From Arachis hypogaea (lineage: Eukaryota; Streptophyta; Magnoliopsida; Fabales; Fabaceae): DNA of 64,000 nt. The translations under genes and the position numbers were made by a program. The notes beneath the pieces are model-generated. The model was given only the letters and a program-made list of their open reading frames with translations, searched no databases and was not told the origin of the DNA. Shown piece after piece: positions 34,843-44,182 of this stretch. Location of the stretch: contig NC_092044.1 in assembly GCF_003086295.3 (NCBI RefSeq), forward strand, positions 77,546,542 to 77,610,541, in the 5' to 3' direction. The first letter of the stretch is position 1; each line of letters starts with the position of its first letter.

Positions 34843-34862
34843 TGGCGCCGTTGCCGGGGATT
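34843..34862 (+). other. Primer-binding site of B (tRNA-Asp)
   Basis: TGGCGCCGTTGCCGGGGATT starts six bases after the LTR end. At least 18 bases are complementary to the 3' end of plant tRNA-Asp(GUC). Confidence 0.9.
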
Positions 34863-36395
34863 GTTCGAGTATGGACAAGTGACGGTTAATCTTGTTGCTC
34901 AGATTAGGTAATTTTCTTTTCAAAAAAAAAAACTTTTTCAAAATTTTTCTTTTCTTTTTCGTTTTTCCAAAAATATTTTCGAAAAAAAAAATTTAATAAA
35001 AATCCAAAAAAAAATTTAATAAAATCATAAAAATCAAAAATATTTTGTGTTCTTGTTTGAGTCTTGAGTCAATTTTTAAGTTTGGTGTCAATTGCATGCT
35101 TTAAAAATTTTTCTTGCATTTTTCGAAAATTCCATGCATTCATAGTGTTCTTCATGATCTTCAAGTTGTTCTTGGTAAGTCTTCTTGTTTGATCTTGATG
35201 TTTTCTTGTTGTGTTGTTTGTTGTTTTTCGTGTGCATTTTTCGTTTGTTAGAGTCCATGCATTAAAGATTTCTAAGTTTGGTGTCTTGCATGTTTTCTTT
35301 GCATCAAAATTTTTTCAAAAATTATGTTCTTGATGTTCATCATGATCTTCAAAGTGTTCTTGGTGTTCATCTTGACATTCATAGTGTTCTTGCATGCATC
35401 TTGTGTTTTGATCCAAAATTTGCATGTTTTGGGTCATGTTTGTGTTTTTCTCTCTCATCATTAAAAATTCAAAAATCAAAAAAATATCTTTTCCTTATTT
35501 CTCTCCAAATTTTCGAAAATTTGAGTTGACTTAGTCAAAAATTTTCAAAATTAGTTGTTTCTTACAAGTCAAGTCAAATTTTCAATTTTAAAAATCTTAT
35601 CTTTTCAAAATCTTTTTTCAAAAATCATATCTTTTCCAATTTTTCCTCTTTTTCGAAAATTTCAAAAATCTTTTTCAAAATATTTTCAAAATCTTTTTCT
35701 TATCTTTATATCATATTTTCAAAATTACACTAACAATTAATGTTATTGATTCAAAAATTTGAAGTTTGTTACTTTCTTTTTAAGAAAGGTTCAATCTTTA
35801 AATTCTAGAATCATATCTTGTAGTTACTTGTTAGTTAAGTAATTAATTTTAATTTTAAAAATTAAATCTTTTTCAAACATATCTTTTTATCACATCTTCT
35901 TATCTTATCTTTTTATCATATCTTTTTCAAAATTTTATTTCAAAAATTTGATTTCAAAATATCTTATCTAACTTCTTATCTTCTTATCTTTTTAAAATTT
36001 GATTTTCAACTAACTCTTTGACTTTTTGTTTGTTTCTTATCTTTTTAAAAACCACCTAACTACTCTTTCCTCTCTAATTTTCGAAAATATCTCACCCCTT
36101 TTTCAAAAATTCATTTTAATTAACTAATTGTTTCATATTTTAATTTTAATCTTATCTTCCTTTAATTTTCGAAAATACTAACCCCTTTTTCAAAATTATT
36201 TTCGAAATTCTCCCTCTCTTTTCTTATTCTATTTAATTATTTATTTACTAACACTTCTCTTCACCTCTCTTCATCTAAATATCTGAACCCACTCTTCTTC
36301 ACTCGTATCCCTTTTCTTTTTCTACTAACATAAAGGAATCTCTATACTGTGACATAGAGGATTCCTCTTTCTTTTCTTGTTTTCTTCTCTTTCAT
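34863..36395 (+). other. AT-rich leader of B with TTTTCGAAAA palindromes and AAGTTTGGTGTC copies
   Basis: The 1.5-kb untranslated leader is AT-rich. It contains TAAGTTTGGTGTC at about 35076 and 35272, and several copies of TTTTCGAAAA or close variants (near 35100, 35508, 35650, 36077 and 36167). The same design is seen in C (60180-61900). No coding sequence is supported. Confidence 0.65.
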
Positions 36396-38711
36396 ATGAG
36401 TAGGAACAAGGATAAAGGCACTCTTGTTGAAATTGATCCAGAACCTGAAAGGACTCTGAAGAGAAAATTAAGAGAAGCTAAGTTACAACAATCTAAAGCT
36501 AACCTTTCAGAAACATTCGAACAAAAGAAGGATATGGCAGCCGAAAACAATAATAATGCAAGGAGAATGCTTGGTGACTTCACAAAGCCAACGTCCAAAT
36601 TTGATGGAAGAAGCATCTCCATTCCTGCCATTGGAGCCAACAACTTTGAGCTAAAACCTCAGCTAGTTGCCTTAATGCAACAAAACTGCAAGTTTTATGG
36701 ACTTCCATCTGAAGATCCTTATCAGTTTTTAACTGAGTTCTTGCAGATCTGTGAGACTGTAAAGACGAATGGAGTTGATCCTGAAGTCTACAGACTCATG
36801 CTTTTCCCTTTTGTTGTAAGAGACAGAGCTAGAACATGGTTGAATTCACAATCCAAGGATAGCCTGGACTCCTGGGATAAGCTGGTCACTGCCTTCTTGG
36901 ATAAATTCTTTCCTCCTCAAAAGCTGAGCAAGCTGAAAGTGGATGTTCAAACCTTCAAACAAAAAGAAGGTGAATCCCTCTATGAAGCTTGGGAAAGATA
37001 CAAGCAGCTGACCAAAAGATGTCCATCTGACATGTTTTCAGGATGGACCATATTAGATATATTCTATTATGGCCTGTCTGAATTTTCGAAAATGTCATTG
37101 GACCATTCTGCAGGTGGATCTATTCACCTAAAGAAAATGCCTGAAGAGGCTCAAGAACTCATTGACATGGTTGCAAACAACCAATTCATGTACACTTCTG
37201 AGAGGAATTCCGTGAATAATGGGATATCTCAGAAGAAAGGAGTTCTTGAAATTGATGCTCTGAATGCCATATTGGCTCAGAACAAAGTGTTGACTCAGCA
37301 AGTCAACATGATCTCTCAAAGTCTGAATGGATGGCAAAATGCATCCAACAGTACTAAAGAGGCAGCTTCTGAAGAAGCTTATGATCCTGAGAACCCTGCC
37401 ATGGCAGAGGTTAATTACATGGGTGAACCTTATGGAAACACCGATAACTCATCATGGAGAAATCATCCAAATTTCTCATGGAAGGATCAACAAAAGCCTC
37501 AACAAGGCTTTAATAATGGTGGACGCAATAGGCTGAGCAATAGCAAGCCTTTTCCATCATCTTCTCAGCAACAGACAGAGAATTCTGAACAAAACACTTC
37601 TAATTTAGCCAATCTAGTCTCTGATCTGTCAAAGGCCACTTTCAGTTTCATGAGTGAAACAAGATCCTCCATCAGAAATCTGGAGGCACAAGTGGGCCAG
37701 CTGAGTAAGAAAGTCATTGAAACTCCTCCCAGTATTCTCCCAAGTAATACAGAAGAGAATCTAAAAGGAGAGTGCAAGGCCATTGATATAATCAATATGG
37801 CCGAATGCACAAGGGAGGAGGAGGACGAAAATCCTAGTGAGGAAGACCTCCTGGGACGTCTCTCAAGCAAGAAGGAGTTTCCTATTAAGGATCCAAAGGA
37901 ATCTAAGGCTCAAATAGAGACCATAGAGATTTCATTAAATCTCCTTCTGCCATTCATGAGCTCTGAAAACTATTCTTCCTTTGATGAGGATGAAGATGTG
38001 ACTGGAGAGCAAGTTGCTCAATATTTAGGAGCTATCATGAAGCTGAATGCCAAGTTGTTTGGTAATGAGACTTGGGAGAGTGAACCTCCCTTGCTCATTA
38101 ATAAACTAGATACCTGGATTCAGCAAACTCTACCTCAAAAGAGACAAGATCCTGGCAAGTTCTTAATACCTTGTACCATAGGCACCATGACCTTTGCAAA
38201 AGCTCTGTGTGACCTGGGGTTAGGGATAAATCTTATGCCACTCTCTGTAATGGAGAAGCTGGGGATCATTGAGGTACAACCTGCCTTGTTCTTATTACAA
38301 TTGGCAGACAAGTCATTGAGACAAGCTTATGGAATAATAGAGGACGTGTTAGTAAAGGTTGAAGGCCTTTACATCCCTGCTGATTTCATAATCTTAGACA
38401 CTAGGAAGGAAGAGGATGAGTGCATCATCCTTGGAAGACCTTTCCTAGCTACAGCAGGAGCTGTGATAGATGTCAACAGAGGTGAATTAGTCCTTCAATT
38501 GAATGGGGACTACCTTGTGTTTAAGGCACATGGCCATCCCTCTATGACAAAAGAGAGTAAGCATGAAGAGCTTCTCTCAGTTCAGAGTCAAGAAGAGCCC
38601 CCACAGTCAAACTCTAAGTTTGGTGTTGGGAGGCCACAATCAAACTCTAAGTTTGATGTTAAGACCCCATATCCAAACTCTAAGTTTGATGTTGGGACTA
38701 TACAACATTGA
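36396..38711 (+). CDS. Gag-protease polyprotein of B, intact
   Basis: One uninterrupted frame of 771 residues starting MSRNKDKGTLVEID. The gag capsid region reads NNFELKPQLVALMQQNCKF, then RARTWLNSQ, then LDKFFPPQKLSKLK and EAWERYKQL (about residues 85-245). A Gln/Asn-rich linker lies at about residues 370-420. No CCHC zinc knuckle is visible, which is unusual for a gag. The C-terminal 180 residues have the fold-defining features of a retropepsin: CTIGTMTFAKALCDLGLG (38160s-38220s) and IILGRPFLATAGAVID. The active site reads D-L-G-L-G where A has D-L-G-A-C and D has D-L-G-A-S. The ORF ends with three NSKF repeats. No RT follows. Gag would package the RNA; whether the protease is active is uncertain. 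Confidence 0.85.
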   Translation: MSRNKDKGTLVEIDPEPERTLKRKLREAKLQQSKANLSETFEQKKDMAAENNNNARRMLGDFTKPTSKFDGRSISIPAIGANNFELKPQLVALMQQNCKFYGLPSEDPYQFLTEFLQICETVKTNGVDPEVYRLMLFPFVVRDRARTWLNSQSKDSLDSWDKLVTAFLDKFFPPQKLSKLKVDVQTFKQKEGESLYEAWERYKQLTKRCPSDMFSGWTILDIFYYGLSEFSKMSLDHSAGGSIHLKKMPEEAQELIDMVANNQFMYTSERNSVNNGISQKKGVLEIDALNAILAQNKVLTQQVNMISQSLNGWQNASNSTKEAASEEAYDPENPAMAEVNYMGEPYGNTDNSSWRNHPNFSWKDQQKPQQGFNNGGRNRLSNSKPFPSSSQQQTENSEQNTSNLANLVSDLSKATFSFMSETRSSIRNLEAQVGQLSKKVIETPPSILPSNTEENLKGECKAIDIINMAECTREEEDENPSEEDLLGRLSSKKEFPIKDPKESKAQIETIEISLNLLLPFMSSENYSSFDEDEDVTGEQVAQYLGAIMKLNAKLFGNETWESEPPLLINKLDTWIQQTLPQKRQDPGKFLIPCTIGTMTFAKALCDLGLGINLMPLSVMEKLGIIEVQPALFLLQLADKSLRQAYGIIEDVLVKVEGLYIPADFIILDTRKEEDECIILGRPFLATAGAVIDVNRGELVLQLNGDYLVFKAHGHPSMTKESKHEELLSVQSQEEPPQSNSKFGVGRPQSNSKFDVKTPYPNSKFDVGTIQH
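38612..38705 (+). repeat. Three 33-bp repeats at the end of gag-pro of B
   Basis: CAAACTCTAAGTTTGRTGTT occurs at about 38612, 38642 and 38675, encoding NSKFGV/NSKFDV three times. Each copy contains the small palindrome CAAACT-CTA-AGTTTG and a polypurine-like AAGTTTG(G/A)TGTT. Element C has three corresponding copies at 46376-46470. Confidence 0.85.
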
Positions 38712-38773
38712 CCTGATCACCTTTGTGGCTCCATGAGAGCCACTGTCAAGCTATTGACATTAAAGAAGCGCTT

Positions 38774-38791
38774 GTTGGGAGGCAACCCAAT
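38774..38791 (+). other. Post-ORF hairpin of B (GTTGGG/CCCAAT, loop AGGCAA)
   Basis: The 6-bp stem is closed at its base by a G-U pair, 62 nt after the gag-pro stop, in the context GACATTAAAGAAGCGCTT. Homologous to 46277-46294 and 52272-52289. Confidence 0.75.
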
Positions 38792-38943
38792 TTTATTTAT
38801 CTAATTTTTATTTTATTTTATTTTATTGTTATTCTGTGTTTTATTAGATACATGATCATGTGGAGTCACGAAAAAAATATAAAAATTAAAAACAGAATCA
38901 AAAATAGCAGAAGAAAAAAAACACACCCTGGAGGAAGCACAGG

Positions 38944-39182
38944 CTGGCGTTCAACGCCAATAAGATGCATCTGGCTGGCGTTCAACGCCAGAACAGAGCA
39001 TGAATCTGGCGCTGATTGCCAGAAACAAGCAACATTCTGGCGCTGAACGCCAGGAATGTGCCTAGAGGAAAAGCTGGCGCTGAACGCCAGCAACAAGCAT
39101 GAAACTGGCGTTCAACGCCAGAAACATGTTACATGTGGGCGTTGAACGCCCAGAATGTGCACCACTCGGCGTTTAAATGCCA
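38944..39182 (+). repeat. CTGGCGTTnAACGCCAG palindrome array of B
   Basis: Eight palindromes at about 30-35 bp spacing, for example CTGGCGTTCAACGCCAG, CTGGCGCTGAACGCCAG and GGGCGTTGAACGCCC. Spacers contain ATGCAT, ACAAGCAT and ATGTG words. Not coding. Confidence 0.85.
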
Positions 39183-39238
39183 GAATGGTGTGCAAAGGCA
39201 TTTTACATGCCTATTTGGTGCAGGGATGGAATTCCTTG

Positions 39239-39302
39239 ACACCTCAGGATCTATGGACCCCACAGGATCACCTCAGAATCTGTGGACCCCACAGGATCCC
39301 CA
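39239..39302 (+). repeat. Two copies of a TGGACCCCACAGGATC unit
   Basis: Tandem copies of about 30 bp, each with the interrupted palindrome CTGTGGACCCCACAG or a variant. The homologous place in C (45749-45838) has three copies. Confidence 0.8.
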
Positions 39303-39524
39303 TCTACTATATTCCCACCTTACCTCCTAATCCTATTTTTCTCTTCCCCATGTCACACTTCCCAAAAACTCTTCACCAATCACCTCAACCTCTCTTCCCA
39401 ATCACCTATTCACCACTCACATCCATCCACTCTTCCCCATAAACCCCACCTACCTTCAAAATTCAAAAACACTTTCCCACCCATTCCCACCCTAAATGGC
39501 CGAACCTACACCCTCCCCCCTCCC

Positions 39525-39532
39525 TATATATA
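39525..39532 (+). promoter_or_regulatory. Candidate internal TATA box before the 3' ORF of B
   Basis: TATATATA lies between CTCCC and CCTTTCC, 190 bp before the ATG at 39722, followed by a pyrimidine/CA-rich stretch. C has TATATATA at 45525-45532 (193 bp before its ATG) and D has TATAAATA at 51660-51667 (minus, about 145 bp before its ATG). Confidence 0.5.
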
Positions 39533-39649
39533 CCTTTCCTTTCTACTTCATTTTCACACAACACAACCCCCTCTTCCATACCTTGGCCGAACCTACACTT
39601 CCCTTTCTCCTCCATATTCTCTTCTTCTTCTTCTTCTCTTCTTACACTC

Positions 39650-39684
39650 TTGCTCGAGGACGAGCAATATTTTAAGTTTGGTGT
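39650..39684 (+). other. AGGA-loop hairpin plus AAGTTTGGTGT tract, internal copy of B
   Basis: Stem TTGCTCG/CGAGCAA closes loop AGGA (39650-39667), then TATTTTAAGTTTGGTGT, ending 37 nt before the start codon of the 3' ORF. Confidence 0.8.
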
Positions 39685-39721
39685 GGTCAAAGCACAATCT
39701 TTTTTGTTTTCCACTACCATC

Positions 39722-40870
39722 AATGGCACCTAAGATCGGAGAATCCTCTAGAAAAGGAAAAGGAAAGACAAAAGCTTCCACCTCCGAGTCATGGGAGATA
39801 GAAAGATTCATCTCCAAAAGCCATCAAGACCACTTCTATGATGTTGTGGCAAAGAAGAAGGTGATCCCTGAGGTCCCTTTCAAGCTCAAGAAAAATGAGT
39901 ATCCGGAAATCCGACATGAGATCCGAAGAAGAGGTTGGGAAGTCCTAACCAACCCCATGCAACAAGTTGGAATCTTAATGGTTCAAGAGTTCTATGCCAA
40001 TGCATGATCACTAGGAACCATGATCAAAGTATGAACCCGAGTCCAAATAATTATCTCACAATGGTTCGGGAAAAATACTTAGATTTTAGTCCGGAAAATG
40101 TGAGGTTGGCATTCCACTTGCCCATGATGCAAGAAGATGAACGCCCCTACACTAGAAGGGTCAACTTTAATCAAAGGTTGGACCAAGTCCTAATGGACAT
40201 ATGTGTGGAAGGAGCTCAATGGAAAAGAGACTCCAAAGGCAAGCCAGTTCAACTAAGAAGACTGGACCTCAAGCCTGTGGCTAGAGGATGGTTAGAGTTC
40301 ATTCAACGCTCCATCATTCCCACTAGCAACCGATCTGAAGTTACTGTGGATCGGGCCATCATGATTCATAGCATCATGATTGGAGAGAAAGTAGAAGTTC
40401 ATGAAGTCATCTCCAATGAATTCTACAAAATAGCCGACAAGCCCTCCACCATGGCAAGGCTAGCTTTTCCTCACCTTATTTGCCATCTATGTTACTCAGC
40501 TGGAGTTATCATAGAAGGAGACATCTCCATTGAGGAGGATAAGCCCATCACCAAGAAGAGGATGGAGCAAGCAAGAGAGACCCTTCACGGTTCTCAAGAG
40601 ATGCATGAGGAAGCTCATCATCAAGAAATCCCTGAGATGCCTCAAGGGATGCACTTTCCTCCCACCAACTATTGGGAACAATTCAACACTTCCTTAGAAG
40701 ATTTGAGCCACAATGTTGAACAATTAAGGGTGGAACATCATGAGCACTCCATCATTCTCCATGAAATAAGAGAAGATCAAAGAGCAATGAGGGAGGAGCA
40801 ACAAAGGCAAGGAAGGGACATAGAAGAACTTAAGGACATTGTTGGACCTTCAAGAAGAAGACGCCACTAA
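39722..40870 (+). pseudogene. Putative plant transposon protein (3' ORF) of B, one frameshift
   Basis: The start MAPKIGESSRKGKGK leads into the conserved core and on to MVQEFYANA, where one base is missing relative to C near 40004. The sense continues in the next frame (ITRNHDQSMNPSP) to 40870. Core motifs are TMVREKYLDFSPENVRLAF, YTRRVNFNQRLDQVLMDIC and RGWLEFIQRSIIPTSNRSE. The C-terminus is heptad-like and charged (about the last 60 residues, REDQRAMREEQQRQGRDIEE), ending SRRRRH. Family of unknown function found 3' of gag-pol in Athila-like elements. With a single lesion it decayed very recently. Confidence 0.82.
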
Positions 40871-41935
40871 GGTGGATTCATTCCTTGTTCTTATTTCTTT
40901 CTGTTTTTCAGTTTCTATGTTATGTTTATCTATATTTTGTGTCTCTACTTCATGATCATTAGTATGTAGTAACCATGTCTTAAAGTTATGAATAATTCCA
41001 TTAATCCTTCACCTTTCTTAAATGAAAAATGTTTTAATTCAAAAGAACAAGAAGTACATGAATTTCAAATTTATCCTTGAATTTAGTTTAATTATATTGA
41101 TGTGGTGACAATACTTTTTGTTTTCTGAATGAATGCTTAAACAGTGCATATTTTTGATCTTGTTGTTTATGAATGTTAAAACTGTTGGCCCTTGAAAGAA
41201 TGATGAACAAAGAGAAATGTTATTGATGAACTGAAAAATCATGAAATTGATTCTTGAAGCAAGAAAAAGCAGTGAAAAGTAGAAAAGCTTGCGAAAAAAA
41301 AAATGGCGAAAAAATAAAATTTAGAAAGAAAATGAAAAAGCAAGCAGAAAAAGCCAATAGCCCTTAAAACCAAAAGGCAAGGGTAAAAAGGATCCAAGGC
41401 TTTGAGCATCAATGGATAGGAGGGCCCAAGGAAATAAAATCCTGGCCTAAGCGACTAAATCAAGCTGTCCCTAACCATGAGCTTGTGTCATGCAGGTCCA
41501 AGTGAAAAGCTTGAGACTGAGTGGTTAAAGTCGTGATCCAAAGCAAAAGAGTGTGTTTAAGAGCTCTGGACACCTCTAACTGGGGACTCTAGCAAAGCTG
41601 AGTCACAATCTGAAAAGGTTCACCCAGTCATGTGTCTGTGGCATTTATGTATCCGGTGGTAATACTGGAAAACAAAATACTTAGGGCCACGACCAAGACT
41701 CATAAGTAGCTGTGTTCGAGAATCAACATACTTAACTAGGAAAGTCAATAACACTATCCGGAATTCTAAGTTCCTAGAGAAGCCAATCATTCAAAACTTC
41801 AAAGGAAAAAGTGAGATGCCAAAACTGTTCAGAAGCAAAAAAGCTACAAGTCCCGCTCATCTAATTAGAATTAATATTCATTGATATTTTGGAATTCACA
41901 GTATATTCTCTTCTTTTTATCCTAATTGATTTTCA
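40871..41935 (+). other. 3' UTR of B
   Basis: About 1.1 kb of untranslated sequence collinear with C (33047-32412 and 44182-43763 on minus) and D (50402-49482 on minus). No gene is visible. Confidence 0.6.
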
Positions 41936-41973
41936 GTTGCTTGGGGACAAGCAACAATTTAAGTTTGGTGTTG
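41936..41973 (+). other. GGGA-loop hairpin plus polypurine tract before the 3' LTR of B
   Basis: Stem GTTGCTTG/CAAGCAAC (8 bp) with loop GGGA occupies 41936-41955. AATTTAAGTTTGGTGTTG runs to the LTR start at 41974. The tract is in the position of the plus-strand primer (PPT). Confidence 0.85.
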
Positions 41974-43757
41974 TGATGAGCGGATAATTTATACGCTTTT
42001 TGGCATTGTTTTTAGGTAGTTTTTAGTAAGTTCAAGCTACTTTTAGGGATATTTTCATTAGTTTTTATGTTAAATTCACATTTCTTGAATTTACTATGAG
42101 TTTGTGTGTTTTTCTGTAATTTCAGGTAATTTCTGGCTGAAATTGAGGGACTTGAGCAAAACTCTGAAAAAAGCTGACAAAAGGACTACTGATGCTGTTG
42201 GAATCTGACCTCCCTGCACTCCAAATGGATTTTCTGGAGCTATAGAACTCCAAATGGCGCGCTCTTAACGGCGTTGGAAAGTAGACATCCAGAGCTTTCC
42301 TACAATATATAATAGTCCATACTTTATTTGGGAATTGACGACCTAAAGTGGCGCTCAACGCCAAGTACATGCTGCTGTCTGGAGTTAAACGCTAGAAACA
42401 CGTCACGACCCGGAGTTGAACGCCCAAAACACGTTATAACTCGGCGTTCAACTCCAATAAACGCCTCAGCTCGTGGATAGATCAAGCTCAGCCCAAACAT
42501 ACACCAAGTGGGCCCCGGAAGTGGATTTGTGCATCAATTACTTACTCATGTAAACCCTAGTAGCTAGTCTAGTATAAATAGGATAAGTTACTTTGTATTA
42601 GACATCTTTGGTCTCAGTTTTGTTTTATTCTTCATCTTAAGAGGCTATTGATCACGTTTTGGGGGCTGGCCATTCGGCCATGCCTGAACCTTTCACTTAT
42701 GTATTTTCAACGGTGGAGTTTCTACACACCACAGATTAAGGGTGTGGAGCTCTGCTGTACCTCAAGTTTCAATACAATTACTATTACTTTCTATTCAATT
42801 CTCTTTTATTCTTATTCCAAGATATACGTTGCACTTCAACTTGATGAATGTGATGATCCGTGACACTCATCATCATTCTCACCTATGAACGCGCGTGATT
42901 GACGACCACTTCCGTTCTACTTTAGGCCGGGCGCATATCTCTTAGATTCCCCAACAGAATCTTTGTGGTATAAGCTAGATAGATGGCGGCATTCATGGGG
43001 ATCCAGAAAGTCTAACCTTGTCTGTGGTATTCCGAGTAGGATCCCGGGAATCCGAAAAGTCTAACCTTGTCTGTGGTATTCCGAGTAGGATTCCGGTATT
43101 GAATGACTGTGACGAGCTTCAAACTCCTGAAGGCTGGGCGTGATGACAAACGCAAAAGAATCAAGGGATTCTACTCCAACCTGATTGAGAACCGACAGAT
43201 GATTAGCCGTGCTGTGACAAAGCATTTGGACCATTTTCACTGAGAGGATGGGATGTAGCCATCAACAAGGGTGATGCCTCCAGACGATTAGCCGTGCAGT
43301 GACAGCGCATAGGACCATTTTCCCGAGAGGATTAAAAGTAGCCATTGATGATGGTGATGCCCTACATACAGCTTGCCATGGAAAGGAGTAAGAAGGATTG
43401 GATGAAAGCAATAAGAAAGTAGAGATCCAAGAGGAGCATAGCATCTCCATACACTTATCTGAAATTCCCACTATTGATTTACATAAGTATTTCTATCCCT
43501 TTTTATTTTCTATTTATTATTAATTTTCGAAACCCATAACCATTTAATTTGCCTAACTGAGATTTACAAGGTGACCATAGCTTGCTTCATACCAACAATC
43601 TCTGTGGGATCGACCCTTACTCACGTAAGGTTTATTACTTGGACGACCTAGTACACTTGCTGGTTAGTTGAACGAGATTGTGGAAAGAAAGTGCTGAGTT
43701 AATGTTTTTATGCACATGCCAAAGAGCCATTATTGTTGATCACGATTTCGTCCACTA
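41974..43757 (+). repeat. 3' LTR of B (1784 bp)
   Basis: Same length as the 5' LTR. Begins TGATGAGCGGATAATTTATA and ends CGTCCACTA, where the terminal CA has become TA. Followed by TSD GCAAG. Confidence 0.92.
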
Positions 43758-43762
43758 GCAAG

Positions 43763-44182
43763 CTTTTGTTTTTCACTGCTTTTTCTTGCTTCAAGAGTCA
43801 ATTTTATGATTTTTCAGTTCATCAATAACATTTCTCTTAGTTAATCATTCTTTCAAGAGCCAACAATTTTAACATTCATAAACAACAAGATAAAAAATAT
43901 GCACTGTTCAAGCATTCATTCAGAAAACAAAAAGTATTGTCACCACATCAATATAATTAAACTAAATTCAAGGATAATTTCAAAATTCATGTACTTCTTG
44001 TTCTTTTGAGTTAAAAACATTTTTCATTTAAGAGAGGTGAAGGATTTATGGAATTTATTTATAACTTTAAGACATAGTTACTAAACACTAATGATCATGA
44101 AGTAGAGACACAAATATAGATGACATAATAAGCATAAAAACCGAAAAACAGAAAAAAAATAAGAACAAGGAATGAGTCCACC
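43763..44182 (-). other. 3' UTR of C continued, right of B
   Basis: Reverse complement of the 3' UTR type seen in B at 40871-41285. Together with 32374-33047 it makes the whole 3' UTR of C. Confidence 0.7.

Larger units (their letters stand above)
33053..43757 (+). mobile_element. Young non-autonomous gag-pro LTR retrotransposon B
   Basis: TSDs GCAAG lie at 33048-33052 and 43758-43762. Both LTRs are 1784 bp. Internal order: tRNA-Asp primer site, AT-rich leader, one intact gag-protease ORF, hairpin, palindrome array, TATA box, AGGA hairpin, 3' ORF, 3' UTR, polypurine tract. No RT, RNase H or integrase is present anywhere in the 10.7 kb. Enzymes would have to come from a related autonomous element such as D. 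Confidence 0.92.

Noticed and set aside
34843..34862. Sequence resembling the end of a tRNA gene
   Set aside because: It is complementary to only the last about 18 bases of tRNA-Asp, six bases after an LTR, so it is a primer-binding site. The same holds at 14025, 57875 and 61926.
38944..39182. Regularly spaced palindromic repeats resembling a CRISPR array
   Set aside because: The setting is a plant retrotransposon; the repeats are short and variable, spacers are not unique-length inserts, and no cas genes exist.
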